Source: Cydia pomonella (lineage: Eukaryota; Arthropoda; Insecta; Lepidoptera; Tortricidae). From it: a DNA stretch of 64,000 nucleotides. The DNA is taken from NCBI RefSeq assembly GCF_033807575.1, contig NC_084729.1:558001-622000 (forward strand), read 5' to 3'. The notes beneath the pieces are model-generated. The model saw only the letters and a program-made list of their open reading frames with translations. It did no database searches and was not told the DNA's origin. The translations under genes and the position numbers were made by a program. Positions 20,446 to 32,240 of the stretch are shown here, piece after piece; the first letter of the stretch is position 1; every line of letters starts with the position of its first letter.

Positions 20446-20842
20446 TGCTTTTACAGTACATATGGTGCTACTTTATAGCTCTAGTGCAAAAATTAGCATA
20501 TTACTTTACTGTGTCGAACATTTAAAGGGCCATATGTACTGTAAAACGTTGTACGATACATGTGCGAATAGGTAATTCGCAACTCGTGTCGATTTAAAAC
20601 ACTCCCTTCGGTCGTGTTTTAATTTATCGCCACTCGTTTCGAATTTCCAATTTTTCGCACTTGTATCGTAATGTACTATTACAGTACATATGGTGCTACT
20701 TTTCTGCACTAGTACGTAAATTAGCACATTATGTAACTATGTCGAAAATTTAAAGGGCCATATGTACTGTAAAACGTGCGAATAGGTAATTCGCAACTCT
20801 TGTCGATTTTTCCTATTTTTCGCACTTGTATCGTAAATAACT
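20446..20842 (+). repeat. Two tandem units with internal inverted repeats
   Basis: TTACAGTACATATGGTGCTAC opens units at about 20451 and 20680, and each closes with TCGCACTTGTATCGTAA in effect. Within each, ACAGTACATATGG and CCATATGTACTGT are inverse. The second unit lacks about 70 bp of the first. Confidence 0.7.
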
Positions 20843-20989
20843 ATTATACACAAAAGCGTATACTACTCACACTATTATTTGAAAAGAAAATATATTAATT
20901 CTGACAAGTAAGTGAAACTGAAATCGTTATCCTCATACAGTAAAAAGTTATATTTTGATCTTGTTCGGAAATTAAGAAAAAAAAGAACA

Positions 20990-21125
20990 GTAACGTTACG
21001 TTGTCAAAAGTGACGTTTTCTTAAAAACACAAACGTCACTTTTGACACTGATATATCCGATTCATATCGTATCTAGAGATTTATTTAATTATTTAACGTA
21101 TATTAAAGTTTGAATCGGGCTGTGT
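20990..21125 (-). mobile_element. MITE family R copy
   Basis: GTCAAAAGTGACGTTTTC and its inverse AACGTCACTTTTGACAC lie at one end, CGATTCATATCGTATCTAG in the middle, and GAATCGGGCTG at the other end. Confidence 0.6.
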
Positions 21126-21312
21126 GTCTTCTAAGAATTCATTTTCAGTTATTTGAATATTTCTGCCATTTCTGAGCGAGCAAATTTGAACAGACAGAAT
21201 TTTAAATGTCAAATTAAGTATATTATGGTTTATTGATAAGAATGTTTGAGTTTAATATTGACACATACTCCATTACACTGCGTGTATTTTAATTTTATAG
21301 AACCGCAAATTA

Positions 21313-21484
21313 TAGTATTTTAAACAATCGTTATATAATGGAGAGCTTTTTTGTGTTAAGGCCATGAAGCTTGCTGAGTGGCTTTATTAGGTACGAAATT
21401 GAAAAGCTTGATTATATCACTATTGTATACAATAATTTTTCTATGAGTTGACAGAAATAATACTTTAAACTAGTGAAATCATAA
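21313..21484. mobile_element. Foldback MITE, family P, copy 2
   Basis: Colinear with 258-432. The inner stem has changed to AAGGCCAT / GTGGCTTT but still pairs (two G-U type pairs) around the same loop GAAGCTTGCTGA. Confidence 0.75.
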
Positions 21485-21543
21485 AGGTAAATACACCAAA
21501 AGTATACAGCTTAGATACGCGAGCAGCCGCGATACATTCATAC

Positions 21544-21627
21544 TCGCACGCGCCCGGCCGCCGGGGCCCGGCGGGGTGGTCAACGACACCTTCTCGTAAC
21601 TCATGAGGCCCTGGTACTTGCTCTGCG
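21544..21627 (-). CDS. Candidate internal coding exon of an unidentified host gene
   Basis: On the minus strand an acceptor TTGATTTTAG precedes an 84 nt exon, followed by a donor GTATGA. The frame reads QSKYQGLMSYEKVSLTTPPG and continues PGGRARA. Of its 27 full codons, 25 end in G or C, in a neighbourhood that is strongly AT-rich: this points to a real, selected coding exon. It starts and ends after the first base of a codon, so it is symmetric and could be skipped without a frame change. The frame also stays open past the donor to a TGA at 21479-21481, but those last codons run into the family P repeat, so I prefer the spliced end. I do not recognise the protein; the other exons are not visible in this window. 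Confidence 0.6.
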
Positions 21628-21934
21628 CTAAAATCAATTTTATTTTACAGCATATGTGCTGGGTTGAGGAATAGACAATATAGACTTTTGTTCAAACCTA
21701 TTAGGTATATATGTTCTTATATTAGTATTCATTAATGTATAAATGACAGATAACAATAGAGGAGTAGAAAATAGTAGATTGTACAACGAGCGCATAAAGC
21801 GATCAATTTTCATCCTGGTCCGAGCGCAGCGAGGATAAATATAGTCGAGGATAAAAATGGACATTAATGCATGAGTTACACACTCTGTTTTTCACTTCGA
21901 TTGCGAGGAAATTATAATAATAATAAAATAATGG
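21628..21934. other. Unassigned stretch
   Basis: If the exon at 21544-21627 is real this is intron sequence upstream of it. No repeat family recognised. Confidence 0.35.
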
Positions 21935-22505
21935 GGTCGGAGTGGACCCCAAGGGGACCCGCAGGACTCTCAGCTCTGGCTTGCCTTCATTGGCCGTCCT
22001 GAGAGGAGTCGTTAGAGCTAAATGCTCCAGGGGTGGAAGTGAAAACTTGCATAAGACGCGAGTTGGCACAGTGGCTGTTATCAGCCACTGGGTAGAAAGC
22101 GGCGTACACCTCTCGACACCCCTGAGCCGCTCACACCGGTGTTGCTCCTGGTCGTCTTCACGACGGCATTTTCAGGGGCCCATCTAGTGGGCGGCGAGTC
22201 ACCGCCTGCCTCGATAACTAGTGAAAACATTGTTATGGCAGGTGTCCGGATGTCTTTGCAATAACCCAGTCTCATTGTCCTCCCAAACTTCAATCCATAG
22301 ACCGTTATACTGTTCACTTTACTACAATAGTCCCAATGCCTGTTGCGACCGGTTCATGGGTGTCTATTGTTGCGCCCGTGAACGGGTTCCAGCAGGCGTT
22401 CTACATGACATTAAAGCTCTCCAAGAGGCCTCTACGTGTTGGATCTATATCCCCACGCAAGCCTATCAAAAGACCGGGATTTATAGGCCCGTGAAATCCA
22501 AGGAT
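21935..22505 (+). mobile_element. GC-rich LINE-like 3' region
   Basis: A sharply bounded GC-rich block (GGGGTCGGAGTGGACCCC, GAGAGGAGTCGTTAGAGC, CCATCTAGTGGGCGGCGAG, GGTGTCCGGATGTC) in AT-rich DNA. It resembles the 3' untranslated part of lepidopteran LINEs by recollection of motif style only. The short frames in it show no domain. Confidence 0.5.
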
Positions 22506-22674
22506 AAAATAATAAATACCATTTATTTCAAGTATGTTACACTCATATCTTGGTTAGTAAAAATTTATTCTAAAACATACATATATTAATTTATACAAAA
22601 ATTATTACTATACAAAAATATCCAATATTTTAGGTTATTTTGCCATATTTTTTCAAGACTAAAAAAAATCGTAC

Positions 22675-22730
22675 TCGGGCCGGTCGGGGGCGCGCCTGAG
22701 GGGCGTGGGCGGGGGCAGTTTGTATGGCAA
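22675..22730. other. GC-rich patch
   Basis: GGGCCGGTCGGGGGCGCGCC and GGGCGTGGGCGGGGGCAG stand out in AT-rich DNA. No splice sites or selected frame support an exon. Confidence 0.35.
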
Positions 22731-22799
22731 ATTTTGGAATAAATAAGTTAATAATGACATTTAGTAGGTATTTTGTGTAAACCAAAGATATAGATTTAA

Positions 22800-22945
22800 G
22801 AATTAGATATAAGTAAAAATATTTGTACACCGCATTCACGGTAGAATATGAAAGCACTAATTCTAATTTAAGATCAAATCAATGTACTTACCATATTCTG
22901 ACAAATAAATACATTTCATTTCATTTCATTTCATTTCATTTCAGG
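22800..22945 (+). mobile_element. LINE-like 3' end with pentanucleotide tail
   Basis: GACAAATAAATACATTTC contains AATAAA and runs into about five repeats of ATTTC. The form fits a LINE 3' tail. Confidence 0.5.
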
Positions 22946-23099
22946 TGATTTTACTTTAGGCTCTAGAGCAGTAAGAAACTTTATGTCGCTTACACGCGAT
23001 TTAAATGTCAATCTTGCGAGTATGAGAAGTGAACAAAAATATTTAAGCACGACTTCCACTTGATTTCGCATGCACCGATCTTTAAGGTCATATAAAAAC

Positions 23100-23589
23100 A
23101 AAAAAAAAACATTTATTCTGGTAAAAAAAACCATGATTTTACAATTATGTTTTCTTCTGCCAAACTGCAAGACAGTTTGTTGGCAGAGGAAACTCCCTTA
23201 AATACAGATGGGTTAGCTTATTGCCTAGTTAATTAATAAGTAAGTACGGTACATCTTATAGCTTATTGTGGTGGTAATTTAATTTTGTTTAATAGAACCG
23301 TTTTCATTTTACATTTAAACATTCTAAATGATTTACATTCCCTTATATCATACGGTATTTCATTATACAATTTGGGGACCAGATACTTTCTACTTCTTTT
23401 TCCATAATAATTATTACGGCACGACGGACCTCTAACATTTTTTTTACTTATTGTTCTTGTTAATCTAGGACGATTAATATAGTTTTAAAATTCATCTTTA
23501 TTGAACTGCTCTAAAGGCAGCAACATCCCTACTTCCTCATGCACCGGCAACATACGGCATTCCACAAATAATTCCTCATAGTCACATTT
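23100..23589 (-). pseudogene. LINE 3' end with a broken C-terminal frame
   Basis: From 23589 down to the stop at 23263 the minus strand codes 109 positions with one internal TAA. The residues include YEELFVECRMLPVHEEVG, RPRLTRTISKKNVRGPS and RKYLVPKLYNEIPYD, which resemble the region after the reverse transcriptase domain of Jockey-group LINEs. Below 23263 comes a 3' UTR with TTTGGCAGAAG and a final AATAAATG plus T run. Reverse transcriptase itself is absent. Confidence 0.7.
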
Positions 23590-23599
23590 TTAAATTAAA

Positions 23600-23990
23600 T
23601 AAACATTTATTTCAGAATTATTTCCATATTATATTATATTAGTAACTTTATTACCTTATACTAAACCTATATTAATAACTATTTTATTTTATAATTTAGT
23701 ACACTAGCTCGATTATAATGGGCATGTAGGCTGCTCCAGTACTGCCAGAAAGCGCCATCTACCCTGTCCGCGACTGTGGCAAGGAGACTGTTGGCGCTGC
23801 CGCGCACGCGCCGCACCAGCGACGCCACCCGCTCGCGCACGATGGCGTGGAAGCCGTCGGTGCGCGCCTCCGCGGACATACCGCTAGCGCTGCAATAGCG
23901 CGGCAGCCCCAACAGCATCCTAAAAGCATTATTATATTGCACACGCAGGGCGCTGTAAGTTTTTTGAGTAAAGTTGATCCATAGGCTGCA
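23600..23990 (-). pseudogene. Second LINE 3' end, distinct family
   Basis: The minus-strand frame reads INFTQKTYSALRVQYNNAFR, LLGLPRYCSASGM, AEARTDGFHAIVRERVASL and RRVRGSANSLLATVADR, ending at a stop at 23679-23681. The motif VQYNNAFRxLLxLPR and the RRVRGSxNS block are typical of the C-terminal part of insect LINE ORF2. A tail with GAAATAAATG follows at about 23610. 5'-truncated. Confidence 0.75.
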
Positions 23991-24233
23991 GGTTTTTTAC
24001 AGCGAGTTTTAGTTTTTGACCATATTTGTAACAAATTATCAAAGCTTAATCAGATTCTAGGAACGAAAGCTACCCTAACATATACACTCGTGTATTTATA
24101 TGTATGTTAGTTATCAAGGAACGTATTTAATAATGGACAAACAGCCAGATTGTCATCCCGTGCGTGACTACGGTCGGCAGAAAAGGCGTTTGCATCCTTG
24201 TATTTCATATGTTTTTATGAAATATATATATAT

Positions 24234-24824
24234 TTTTTATACTACGTCGGTGGCACGAAAGCATACGGCCCGCCTGATGGTAAGCAGTCTCCGTAGCCTA
24301 TGTACGCCTGCAACTCCAGAGGAGTTACATGCGCGTTGCCGATCCTAAACCCCCCTCCCCTCGTTGAGCTCTGGCAACCTTACTCACCGACAGGAACACA
24401 ACACTATCAGTAGGGTCTAGTGTTATTTGGCTGCGGTTTTCTGTAAGGTGGAGGTACTTCCCCAGTTGGGCTCTGCTCTAGATCTGGAATGACATCCGCT
24501 GTGCTGTGCCCTACCACACAGAGCGAGATGACATTCACAATGCCCATACCTCTCTTTAAGGACGTACCCGGGTCCAGTTGAATGCCAAGTGTCACAATTT
24601 GACGTTTAAAAACAAAAGGTTGCTTCACAGGCCTAGGCGTCTAAGGCTGTATGAAATTCCTTTACATATAATCTTCACTCGTCGCTCTGAATACGTAGTA
24701 TTTCCGGACCTAATAGGACATATGTATACATAACAGAGCAAGTTAAACAAAAGCTTGTAAAAGCGATGCTTTTTAACATATTTGAGGTAAATACCTGCGT
24801 ATATATTAACGTACCCGGGTCCAA
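24234..24824 (-). mobile_element. Family D retroelement plus shared flank
   Basis: The D body occupies 24234-24575; the next 220 bp are shared with 33527-33760, so a segment of about 580 bp exists twice, 9 kb apart, in the same orientation. A frame on the minus strand reads GIVNVISLCVVGHSTADVIP and then DLEQSPTGEVPPPYRK. ACGTACCCGGGTCC occurs on both sides of the 220 bp piece here. Confidence 0.8.
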
Positions 24825-24831
24825 ATAACGA

Positions 24832-25005
24832 ATAAATAGGTAGCTAACGAGCAGACCAGCCGCCTGATGGGAACCAGTCGTCACCGCCCAAGGACATAAG
24901 AAACATCAAAGGAGCCACTCATGCGTTGCCAACCTTTGGAACTCTAAATACCTGCTTCTTGAAGAACCCTCTCATAGCGCAAGGGAAACTATGTTTTTCT
25001 TTTTC
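24832..25005 (-). mobile_element. Family E LINE 3' end, degenerate
   Basis: AGCTAACGAGCAGACCAGCC, CGCCTGATGGGAACC and GTTGCCAACCTTTG recall the 3' ends at 49196 and 52200. Heavily decayed. Confidence 0.55.
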
Positions 25006-25747
25006 GTTACCTACCTCATTAAAGGTATACCGGTGTAACACGAAGCATCCGAAAATTTTGAACAGTGTATTCCTGATCACATTTAAAAACTAAAATGGCA
25101 TATATTTTTTCACCTCAGCAGCTCGAGCCTACTTTCGTCACTCCAGGGAGTGTGGAAAGTGCAACTTTCCTTACTCCAGGGAGTGAGACAAAGTAGCTTT
25201 TTAATTTAGTGAAGACCATAAATACAGGAATAAAAACTTTACTTGATGTTGAATTGTTTTAACCTTTAACATGTCCTCACTACTGAGGTGAAAAGTTGTA
25301 TGTCACACGAGAGTAAAGTATTTTACATCTCGTGTTTTTGAGTCCCTCGCAAGAAAAACTAACTTTCCTCTCTTGTTGCACAAATAACTATTTTCGCCTA
25401 TAGCTTCAGAGCTAATAACAATATCTCCGTAATGTTTTTTTTTTTATGGCAATGATGCCAAGTATGGGGCATAGTCTAAATAACTTTATGTATAGATGCC
25501 AAAAAGTGACAAGAAACACTACAAAAACTAGGTTTCACGAAAAAAATATTTTAAGTGTCAGTTTTACCAATAATATTAACTGTATATTTTACATCAAAAA
25601 AATTAAATTTTTAGCCATATTTAAATAAACACATTCATACGTTTTTTTCCTTCTTTTGGTCTCAAAAACTCGTGGTTAAATTTTTTCGGGTGTATTATAA
25701 TTATGCTATTTAGGTACCAGTTCGTGACGAAACCGGAGTAATACTAC
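25006..25747. other. Unassigned stretch, probably repeat-derived
   Basis: CTCCAGGGAGTG occurs twice near 25142-25182, and CACACGAGAGTAAAGTATTTTACATCTCGTGT is a hairpin-like block near 25303-25336 (written here in under two units of pairing: ACGAGAG with CTCGTG). No gene recognised. Confidence 0.35.
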
Positions 25748-25750
25748 TAA

Positions 25751-25922
25751 GGCAGTGTCTTACGTGAGCGAACAACTCGCGAAAGCGAAGCGGCGCGGCG
25801 CGGGTGATTTCAATCCTTTGATAACTATGGAAGTGTCCTACGTGGGCGATCTCCGAATGCCGTTGGGCCGCCGCGCCGCGCCGCGTCGCATTCGCGAGTC
25901 ATCGCTCACGTAAGGCGCTGCG
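25751..25922. mobile_element. TAA-flanked GC-rich MITE (172 bp)
   Basis: Arms GCAGTGTCTTACGTGAGCG on the left and CGCTCACGTAAGGCGCTGC on the right pair, followed inwards by CGGCGCGGCGC and its inverse. TAA lies on both sides (25748-25750, 25923-25925), as in PIF/Harbinger-type insertions. Confidence 0.8.
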
Positions 25923-25929
25923 TAACATG

Positions 25930-26075
25930 CCAATTCAAGTTATAGTTATTAAATCTCATTCCAATATGATACTGATCGGTCAGTGTCAAAAGTGACTTTT
26001 TTGGATTTAGATATTAGATCTCATTTAAATATGATACTGATCTGATACTGATCCGTCAGTGTCTAAAGTGAGGTT
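25930..26075. mobile_element. Family R-like fragment, duplicated core
   Basis: ATGATACTGATCGGTCAGTGT and a second ATATGATACTGATC / CGTCAGTGTC occur within 80 bp. Related to the inner part of family R. Confidence 0.45.
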
Positions 26076-26462
26076 GAAGGTTGACATACTGCACACTTCA
26101 GCAGGTCCTCTAAAGGAGATTGGAACCAACTCATATTGGGATGATGTCGGATGTTATATTAGTATTACAATATTGTTGGAATTAGCCTGTAAGATATTCC
26201 GTCGCTGTTTATTATAAATAAGTTATCGCAAAGCTCGCTTAAATAATAATAATAATAAATATTTTTTCTTTATTTCGGACAAACAATGTATCCATAGAGT
26301 GTTAGTACAACAAGAAAATATTTTAACCTAGTGTTAGCATTTATAAATATAATTTAAACACGATGAGCTAATTTATAATATATATACCTGCATTAATACA
26401 TCATCCATCCATTTAAATGGATTTTTATGTATGTATGTGTACTCTAAGCTTAATTATGTCTA
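26076..26462. other. Unassigned stretch with AAT-repeat LINE tail
   Basis: Nothing coding is recognised. A run of AATAATAATAAT followed by TTCTTTATTTCGGACAAAC at 26240-26290 looks like the 3' end of a minus-strand LINE. Confidence 0.4.
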
Positions 26463-26640
26463 TACGAATATAAAATGAAATGAAAATGTTTTATTCAAGC
26501 AAATATTTTCCATATGTACAATAAAATTAAACTTATTAAACTAAAATATGCTGACGTTACATCGGTGAAGGAATGCTCGACCCGCGGCCATTTCGTGTTG
26601 TAATTCGGAGACGGCCTTGGGTTAACATTGTCTTTATTTA
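26463..26640 (-). mobile_element. LINE-like 3' end on the minus strand
   Basis: The minus strand reads AVSELQHEMAAGRAFLHRC then NVSIF and a stop, followed by a short tail with GAATAAAACATTTTC. A coding end, AATAAA and an ATTTC-type tail suggest a LINE, but a last exon of a host gene is not excluded. Confidence 0.4.
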
Positions 26641-26812
26641 TTCATATGAATAATAACACAATATAATGAATTAAGACTTGACTTTTCTATAAGTTTATTA
26701 AAGTTTGACTTTGGGATCTGCATAGGTATATTAATCGATTTCAATAAATATCAAAAAAATCCAAAAAATCCGAGGATCATAGGGCCAACGTATGATGACC
26801 GTCTATCTGCTT

Positions 26813-27146
26813 CTTCTTCTTCTTCTTCCTCGCGTTGTCCCGGCATTTCGCCAAAGCGCATGGGAGCCTGGGGTCCGCTTGACAATTAATCCCAAGATTT
26901 GGCATAGGCACTAGTTTTTACGAAAGCGACTGCCATCTGACCTTCCAACCCAGAGGGTAAACTAGACCTTGTTGGGATTAGTCCGGTTTCCTCGCGATGT
27001 TTTCCTTCACCGAAAAGCGACTGGTAAATTTCAAATGATATTTCGTACATAAGTTCCGAAAAACTCATTGGTACGAGCCAGGATTTGAACCCGCGACCTC
27101 CGGATTGAAAGTCGGACGTCATATCCACTCGGCCACCACCGCTTCC
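26813..27146 (-). mobile_element. SINE family B, full length
   Basis: Minus-strand head GGTGGTGGCCGAGTGGATATG with B box GGTTCAAATCC, body as in 11083-11387, and a (GAA)n-type tail at the low-coordinate end. Confidence 0.9.
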
Positions 27147-27187
27147 AAATCCAAATTGTGTAATAATATTTTCTCTACCGTCAATAT

Positions 27188-27297
27188 CTCTCTGCTCTGC
27201 CTAAAGGTAGACTGGTAGAGAATGCCTCATGGCATTGAGTCCGCCTTTTGTTCTATAATGTTTTCTTTTGTGCAATAAAGATTAAATAAATAAATAT
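27188..27297 (+). mobile_element. LINE 3' UTR
   Basis: GGTAGACTGGTAGAGAATGCC, GGCATTGAGTCCGCC and TGTGCAATAAAG followed by ATTAAATAAATAAAT: a hairpin-like GAATGCC/GGCATT, a polyadenylation signal and a repeated tail. Confidence 0.65.
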
Positions 27298-27570
27298 CCA
27301 GGGAGGAAAACTGGGACCACGTTTGTAATGGATAAACGGCCCTTTCCTCTTAACATCAGATTCCTATAAGTTGGATTCCTCTCCTATACCCATTTTCAAT
27401 GATCTACATACGTATGATAATCAATTAAGAATATTTGTATTGTTATACTTCGACTTTGACTTGGTCCGCTAACGGCAAGTTGCGGGCCTGTTGGGAAATC
27501 AAGGTGTGTACACACACATACCCGCACTCGTGTACGGCGTGGGCCAAGGAACAAGCGGGCAGCGGATTAA

Positions 27571-27863
27571 AGGTGCGACCAGACCGCAGCTTAAAAAACG
27601 GTCACGATACGGAATCGCAGTGACGTGCTTCACGCGAATCTTTTTTGTTTACAAAACAGTTGCGTCTTTTACGTCACCGGTGTGGTGTCTGCCATAAGAT
27701 CTCCGTGTAATATCTTTTGCGATTTTTACGCAGATCAATTTACGGTGCGTCAGCGTATTTTAAGCAGCGGTGTGGGGAGCATGCGTCAAAAACGGTACGC
27801 ATACGACGCGTCACTGCGATTCCGTATCGTGACCGTTTTTTAAGCTGCGGTCTGGTCGCACCT
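27571..27863. mobile_element. Harbinger-type MITE with perfect 55 bp inverted repeats
   Basis: The first and last 55 bases (27571-27625, 27809-27863) are exact reverse complements, starting AGGTGCGACCAGACCGCAGC. TAA flanks both sides (27568-27570, 27864-27866). Perfect arms imply recent activity. No frame with a transposase motif. Confidence 0.9.
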
Positions 27864-27866
27864 TAA

Positions 27867-28155
27867 GAGAGACCTCACACTAGCGTCGAGCGTTAGCGTC
27901 TAACCATGTCTATGCCTGCTTCTCGACGCAACGTTGGCACAACTGCACAGGCCGCGTAGCCAACGTGCATATCGTTCACACTCCGTGGCGAACGAAACGC
28001 ATCTGTTACAGTCGCACTAATATGGAAGAGTGATAGAGAGAGATAGCTACGATAGGCTACGGAGCGTTAACGATTGTAACGTTGGCTACGCGGCCAGAGA
28101 TACAATTTTCCATAGCGCTGACTAGACCCCGACGCTCAAAAGACGCTAGACTCTC
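27867..28155. mobile_element. Second TAA-flanked MITE, abutting the first
   Basis: Starts GAGAGACCTCACACTAGCGT and ends with CTAGACTCTC; outer arms are imperfect, with further inverse pieces GTTGGCTACGCGGCC / GGCCGCGTAGCCAAC inside. It uses the TAA at 27864-27866 on the left and TAA at 28156-28158 on the right. Confidence 0.75.
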
Positions 28156-28158
28156 TAA

Positions 28159-28733
28159 AATGCAAGCTCCGAGCGAGCGATCGCCGTTGGATAAAACAAA
28201 TGTATAGCGGTCGGCATTAGCGCCGAGCATGCGTTCCGGGGTTTTCAGGTAAGAGCATTTTAACATTGGCCGATGAAGCAAAAAAAATGCCTTTTTATAC
28301 TTTTTCTGCATTGAATTATTATTTTTTGTTTAAAAGAAATAGCTATAGGAACATTCGATAACGAACAACGTGTAAATGTTCTAAGATTAACAAGAATAAG
28401 GTTAAGATTAGGATTTAAAATTTGCAAGATACGATGAATGAGACGGAATTTAAGGCCGTTGATACATTAAACTTTATCATTTCCTCTCGTCGCTACCTGC
28501 TACCATCCAGAGCGCAGGCTTAAGGTGATAAGCGAGAAGCGATTTTAAGTAAGTATTATTGGTAAGGGCATGCTTTACTACATATACCCTCTCTTTATTT
28601 TCTGGAACAAAAAAAAATAACTTTTGTTTTTCTGAGTGTGTGTTTATACAAAAATGTAGTTATGAATAAAATAACGTATCGAAGATGAAACTGCGAGGGC
28701 AATCTGAACCACCCAAGAGTAACATAGTACGTT
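28159..28733. other. Unassigned AT-rich stretch
   Basis: No gene or repeat family recognised. Confidence 0.35.
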
Positions 28734-28946
28734 TTAAAAATGTATTTGGTATGCCGTCATCAGAATTAAGTGGCAACAAGTTGTTACAACAGGCGTCAAG
28801 TCGAGAGGAAGGACATCATTATTAACCAATTCTTTTGTGTCATCTTCGGACACATCTGTTTGTAATTCCTGACATACATTGACAAATTGGTTCAGCAAAC
28901 ATCTACCAGTCATAGTTAGATCTATCCTAGTATACAGCAGTGCGTA
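28734..28946 (-). CDS. Hypothetical open segment, 70 codons
   Basis: The minus strand is open from 28946 to a TAA at 28734. It reads ALLYTRIDLTMTGRCLLNQF, then VNVCQELQTDVSEDDTKELV and NNDVLPLDLTPV. The composition is protein-like (mixed acidic, hydrophobic, Cys), but third positions are AT-rich like the background and no splice sites are convincing. It may be an exon, a transposon remnant or chance. Confidence 0.25.
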   Translation of the reverse strand, partial: YALLYTRIDLTMTGRCLLNQFVNVCQELQTDVSEDDTKELVNNDVLPLDLTPVVTTCCHLILMTAYQIHF

Positions 28947-29035
28947 TTATTTGAGAGTATGACTTAAATAGTTATTTATTTTACAAGGGAGCAAAATTGT
29001 TGTTTAACCCTTCGTGCTTATATTGATACCTGAGC

Positions 29036-30679
<1,644 letters not shown>

Positions 30680-31015
30680 CACTTTATTCATTTCCACAAC
30701 ATACATGGTAATTACAAGGAGAGATACTTATTAAACATTAACATGCAGCTTAAATTAAAAGACAATAACTAAAGGACATAACCAGGTGTCGTGGCAGAGA
30801 ATTGGCGCTGGCTCAGCATGATGATGCGGCAAGCCACATCGCTGATATTCTGCCAGGACCTTACATAAAAGTTTGTGCAACGCTTTATAACGTACCTCAT
30901 AGCGAGCGAGTAGTTCCGAAACTTGACCACGAGCATAACGAGTGGTTCGAAAAGTGAAATCTTGAGCGTCGCGAGGGTTAAACAAACTTTGCTCCAGAGT
31001 GTAACACAAAAATTT
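30680..31015 (-). mobile_element. LINE-like 3' end whose tail continues into the GATA array
   Basis: On the minus strand an open frame (RDAQDFTFRTTRYARGQVSE, LLARYEVRYKALHKLLCKVL, AEYQRCGLPHHH) is followed by a 3' UTR with ATGTTGTGGAAATG and AATAAAGTG, then directly by TCTATCTATC. A retroelement tail of TCTA units is the simplest reading. The protein part is not firmly assigned to a clade. Confidence 0.6.
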
Positions 31016-31570
31016 TCATCACACCAACGCGAAGAAATTGCTTACTCTAAAACAATAAAATCAAAACCAAATAAAAGTCATTAAATATTTATCATTCAAA
31101 ATCATCACTTAAAAGTCAATTCTACAAACCGAAAGGACGCAACAACTCAAAATTTGCATCAGATTTGGCAGCCAGTTACGAAAACCATAGTTATGAAAAC
31201 GGACCAAAGGGATTACTTTGCCACTCTTGTGGATAAAATGCAACTTTCTTATCAACTTTTATTTACAATAACAATATACACATGTTTTTATACAATAACA
31301 ATATACATAATGAAATATACAATAAGTATAAACAGAACTTTTAAGAGCTGGTGTTCGCTGCCCGCCTTTCCTCATGCCACACGCCACGCACCATGGCCGA
31401 CCGCTGTGCAAAATTTATGGCGCTCGAATAACCAAGTACCTGTACGCAAAGGGGGTATGTGTACGCAAAGCAGCCTTTTCGCGTTTAACTCTGAGCTCAA
31501 TTAGGCCAGTTTAGTATTGATCGAACTGTACTTATATCAGGCATTCAATTGGTTTTAGAAAACAGAAAAA
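31016..31570. other. Unassigned stretch
   Basis: A GC-richer patch at 31355-31430 is open in one frame (SLPAFPHATRHAPWPTAVQN) but has no splice or start evidence. ACAATAACAATATACA is repeated near 31265-31305. Confidence 0.35.
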
Positions 31571-31658
31571 ACGTCAATTATGACATGTCGTTTAGTTATC
31601 TTTTAAAGGTCTTTCCAAGATCTTAAACGTGTCTTAATCAGTCTTCGAATCGGGCCGT
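31571..31658. mobile_element. CGGCCCGATTCGAA MITE (family N), terminal half
   Basis: CGTCAATTATGACATGTCG, TCTTTCCAAGATCTTAAACG and TTCGAATCGGGCCG match one end of family N. Confidence 0.75.
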
Positions 31659-31777
31659 AGGTCTTTATTTTCAAGCACGAGCCACCGTGCCCGCCTACAA
31701 CGAAATACAAGACCACCCCCAACTGGTTATCTTGTCCTACAGTCGAGTTCATAAATATGTATATTTATGTGTCCTAT

Positions 31778-32240
31778 TTAAGGTAAAGCGGTATTTGCCA
31801 CCGAATCAGCTTCTCCCCCTATATCAAGCACAGGTCCGCTCGTGCATGGAATACTGCTGCCACCTATGGGACGGTTCCGCCAAATATCAGCTGCGGCCCT
31901 GGACTCGATAGAACGCCGGGCTCATGAACTCTTTAGCGATGACCCGTCTATCAAATCAAAATTACAGAGCCTTGAGCATCGCCGTCGATTCGCTAGCCTA
32001 TCGGTGTTCTATTATCGGATACATTTCGGGGAGTGCGCACAGGAACTGCACGACCTGATCCCACCTTCCCCTTTCCATCATCGGACATCCAGGCGTGGGG
32101 AGCGAATGCACCCGTTCGTGGTAAACGTTCCATTTGTTCGTACGAAACGGTTTGCTTCCTCTTTTTTGGTACTCTGTATTCCCTGATAAATATGACCTCG
32201 ATCGCTTTAAGGCAAGAGTAAATAGGCTACTACTGAACCG
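31778..32240 (+). pseudogene. Jockey-like LINE, C-terminal RT region, frameshifted
   Basis: Reads KRYLPPNQLLPLYQAQVRSC, MEYCCHLWDGSAKYQL, then after a frameshift near 31890 AALDSIERRAHELFSDDP, KLQSLEHRRRFASLSVFYYR and IHFGECAQELHDLIPPSPF. The LYQAQVRSxMEYCxHLW motif and the SLEHRRR block are typical of the segment just after the reverse transcriptase of Jockey-type LINEs. At least three frames are needed, so it is inactive. Confidence 0.85.

Noticed and set aside
21479..21543. Reading the GC-rich exon through to the TGA as a terminal exon
   Set aside because: The last codons enter a foldback MITE and codon bias falls away after the GTATGA donor, so the spliced end fits better; not fully excluded.
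22675..22730. GC-rich patch as an exon
   Set aside because: No donor or acceptor with an open, biased frame on either strand.
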